Shown: positions 5,017 to 6,555 of the stretch, piece by piece | Numbering within the stretch: the first letter of the stretch is position 1 | How the letters are laid out: every line of letters starts with the position of its first letter | Origin: an uncultured Eubacteriales bacterium | GTDB lineage: Bacteria; Bacillota; Clostridia; Peptostreptococcales; Anaerovoracaceae | Assembly: GCA_902765035.1 (NCBI GenBank) | Contig: CACWYF010000195.1 | Coordinates: forward strand, 1-6,555 | DNA: 6,555 bases | Direction: 5' to 3' | Position numbers and translations under genes: made by a program | Notes under the pieces: generated by a model | The model's input: the letters and a program-made list of their open reading frames with translations, nothing else | Told to the model about the DNA's origin: nothing | The model's database searches: none

Positions 5017-6372
5017 ATGATCCAGTACAGTTTCTATCTTACCAAAGTAATAGAGGTTCTGATCATCGGTATCCTGGTAGCCTATGCGACTACACCGCTG
5101 AGCATAAAGCTGGCAAAAAAGTGGGACATCATAGATAGGCCTCGTGACGACAGGAGAGTGCACAGCAGACCTATTCCGAGATTCGGAGGCATGGGTATTT
5201 TCCTCGGATCAATGGCGGCGATGATTATACCGGCAGGAATGAACTCGAGCATACGCGTGGCGATGCTCGGGGGATTTATGATGTATGCACTTGGCGTAGC
5301 AGACGACATCACGGATCTCAAACCGATTGTAAAGTTCAGCGGTCAGGTGATCATAGCTACATTCATGTACGCTATGGGCATCAGAATCAGATTCATCAAC
5401 CTGATGATTATACCTGCTGCACATGGATCTAAGGCAATGCTGTACTTCGGAGCTGGTCTTGCGTATCTCATTACTGTACTTTGGATAGTCGGCATCACCA
5501 ACGCAGTCAATCTGATGGATGGACTTGACGGACTTGCGGCAGGCAGCACAGCCATAATGGCACTGTCGCTTGCCTATGTTGCATATATTCACGGTATAAG
5601 GCTAGGCATGATGCCTGTCTGCATCGCGTTCTGCGCAGTAGCGGGAGGCTGTCTTGGTTTCCTGCCCTACAACTTCTCTCCGGCCAAGACATTCATGGGG
5701 GACGGAGGTGCCCTGTACCTCGGGTATATGATTGCTGTGCTGTCAGTCATCTCGCCTCTCAAAAGAGCGACGATGGTCGGTGCCATCATCCCTATGCTGG
5801 TACTGGCAGTTCCGATCTTCGACACTTTCTTCGCAATGATCAGGAGAGTGTTCAGGCATGAGTCAATCATGAAGGCTGACAGAGGGCATCTGCACCATCA
5901 TCTGATGGCTGCGGGATTCGGCCAGAGAAGATCCGTGCTGATCATCTACGGAATAGTTGGCATAATGGGTATCGTAGCAGTACTCATAAGCCGTGGACTC
6001 TATAAGGATGCGTTCTTCCTGTTCACGATCGCTCTTCTGTACCTCGGGATCATTATCGTACCGAGGCAGCCTAAGAAGAGTCTGAAGAAGATAATCACCG
6101 CAGATCCGCGTGAGGTCGCACGCCAGCAGGAGAGAGAGAACCTCGTCTGGATGCTGAACACTGAGCGTGAGAGGCGCCGTGCGGAAAGAGAAGCAGCAGG
6201 TATGGATACAGATACTGCAGATGACAGGGTCCTGGCTGAAATGGAAGAGCAGGCCAAAGCCAGCGTCAGAGCAAGAAGGACCGTCAGAATCAGTGTGAAA
6301 GATATCCGCGAGGAAGAAGAACGACAGGCTGCAGAAAAGTCGAAAGCAGAGCAGTCCGGAAAGGATATATGA
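5017..6372 (+). CDS. tagO: polyprenyl-phosphate GlcNAc-1-phosphate transferase (TagO/WecA type) with long cytoplasmic tail
   Basis: This integral membrane enzyme of the MraY/WecA/TagO superfamily should transfer GlcNAc-1-phosphate (or a related HexNAc-1-phosphate) from UDP-sugar to undecaprenyl phosphate, the first step of wall teichoic acid or other lipid-linked glycan synthesis. About eleven hydrophobic segments span residues 11-348. Superfamily motifs are in order: DRPRDDRRVHSRPIPRFGG (40-58), ADDITDLKP (95-103) with the D96-D97 pair, NAVNLMDGLDGLAAG (162-176), FMGDGG (226-231), and the carbohydrate-recognition HLHHHL (291-296) that separates WecA/TagO types from MraY. Typical members have about 350-370 residues; this one has 451. 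The extra part, about 350-451, is hydrophilic, Arg/Glu/Ala-rich and likely helical or coiled coil. The ATG at 5017 fits the family N-terminus, but the ribosome site is poor (GGGG at 4998-5001, 15 bases away). Its stop overlaps the next gene, implying coupled expression. Exact sugar specificity is inferred. Confidence 0.93.
   Translation: MIQYSFYLTKVIEVLIIGILVAYATTPLSIKLAKKWDIIDRPRDDRRVHSRPIPRFGGMGIFLGSMAAMIIPAGMNSSIRVAMLGGFMMYALGVADDITDLKPIVKFSGQVIIATFMYAMGIRIRFINLMIIPAAHGSKAMLYFGAGLAYLITVLWIVGITNAVNLMDGLDGLAAGSTAIMALSLAYVAYIHGIRLGMMPVCIAFCAVAGGCLGFLPYNFSPAKTFMGDGGALYLGYMIAVLSVISPLKRATMVGAIIPMLVLAVPIFDTFFAMIRRVFRHESIMKADRGHLHHHLMAAGFGQRRSVLIIYGIVGIMGIVAVLISRGLYKDAFFLFTIALLYLGIIIVPRQPKKSLKKIITADPREVARQQERENLVWMLNTERERRRAEREAAGMDTDTADDRVLAEMEEQAKASVRARRTVRISVKDIREEEERQAAEKSKAEQSGKDI
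6358..6365 (+). promoter_or_regulatory. ribosome binding site choosing between two adjacent ATG codons
   Basis: GGAAAGGA lies within the end of the TagO-like gene. Two in-frame ATG codons follow at 6369 and 6372. The site ends six bases before 6372 but only three before 6369, so 6372 is preferred. Either start overlaps the upstream TGA (6370-6372), pointing to translational coupling. Confidence 0.6.
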
Positions 6373-6555
6373 TGGCAGATGCCGGAAACACAATTAAGAA
6401 AATACGAAAAAGAAAAGGGATAGCCAAGATCTTTCCCGCTCAGCCCGGGTATACAGTGCTGATATTTGCAATGGCCCTGCTGGCTGCGGCCTTCCTTGCC
6501 ATGATGGCAAGGGTCAACGCATTCCCGGTCAGTATAACTATGACACTTATAGTAG
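6372..6555 (+). CDS. N-terminal part of a membrane protein, probably LCP (LytR-CpsA-Psr) family, 3' end outside window
   Basis: The frame is open from ATG 6372 to the window edge, giving 61 residues. The first 20 are basic (IKKIRKRKG at 8-16), then a hydrophobic segment at about 27-45 (YTVLIFAMALLAAAFLAMM) forms a transmembrane helix. ARVNAFPVSITMTLIV (46-61) appears to start a second one. Two close N-terminal helices joined by a short linker with a Pro are seen in some Clostridia LCP proteins, which ligate undecaprenyl-linked teichoic acid or capsule chains to peptidoglycan on the outer face of the membrane. The catalytic LCP domain would lie beyond the window, so the family call is inference from the N-terminus and from the TagO and TagF-like neighbours. 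A polymerase, flippase or chain-length protein remains possible. The start overlaps the tagO stop codon by one base. Confidence 0.55.
   Translation, partial: MADAGNTIKKIRKRKGIAKIFPAQPGYTVLIFAMALLAAAFLAMMARVNAFPVSITMTLIV

Noticed and set aside
5863..6393. 176-codon open frame on the minus strand over the end of the TagO-like gene
   Set aside because: Its Cys/Ser/Leu-rich product is the antisense image of the charged tail and membrane segments, with no recognisable domain.

Overview
The window looks like part of a cell-surface polysaccharide or teichoic-acid biosynthesis locus of a Gram-positive anaerobe, most likely a member of class Clostridia (Bacillota). This rests on the mix of a TagO/WecA-type initiating enzyme, a CDP-glycerol glycerophosphotransferase-like protein, an apparent LytR-CpsA-Psr (LCP) type protein start, AGGAG-type ribosome binding sites, GTG/TTG starts, and an FN3/Ig-like membrane-anchored protein. 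The genus cannot be read from this sequence. All genes are on the + strand and closely spaced, so they read as one operon-like block, possibly with internal promoters.

Layout: (1) 1-483, the C-terminal 160 residues of dTDP-glucose 4,6-dehydratase (RmlB/RfbB). (2) 566-1699, a complete WecE/RffA-type PLP aminotransferase, predicted to turn the RmlB product dTDP-4-keto-6-deoxyglucose into dTDP-4-amino-4,6-dideoxygalactose (dTDP-Fuc4N). (3) 1731-3158, a type II membrane protein with an FN3 domain, a Big_2-like domain and a Cys-rich, propeller-like C-terminal region. Its frame stops at 3158, but 36 further protein-like codons follow in the -1 frame to 3265, so the gene carries an apparent frameshift or deletion. 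(4) 3309-4922, a CDP-glycerol:glycerophosphotransferase family (TagF/TagB-like) enzyme with a beta-rich N-terminal extension, AT-rich in its first part. (5) 5017-6372, a polyprenyl-phosphate GlcNAc-1-phosphate transferase (TagO/WecA/MraY superfamily) with an unusual charged cytoplasmic tail of about 100 residues. (6) 6372-6555, the start of a membrane protein, probably LCP family, cut off by the window end.

Working model (inference): TagO starts a lipid-linked glycan on undecaprenyl phosphate; RmlB and WecE supply an amino-dideoxy sugar nucleotide; the TagF-like enzyme adds glycerol-phosphate or a related polyol-phosphate; an LCP protein would attach the polymer to peptidoglycan. The FN3/propeller protein would sit outside the membrane with an unknown role.

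No CRISPR array, tRNA, rRNA, transposase or convincing intrinsic terminator was seen. No gene-free stretch exceeds 300 bases. I found no clearly new system. The observations most worth checking are the frameshift near 3155, the WecE-type enzyme in a teichoic-acid-like locus, the TagO tail extension, and the structured, ambiguous start of the FN3 gene.
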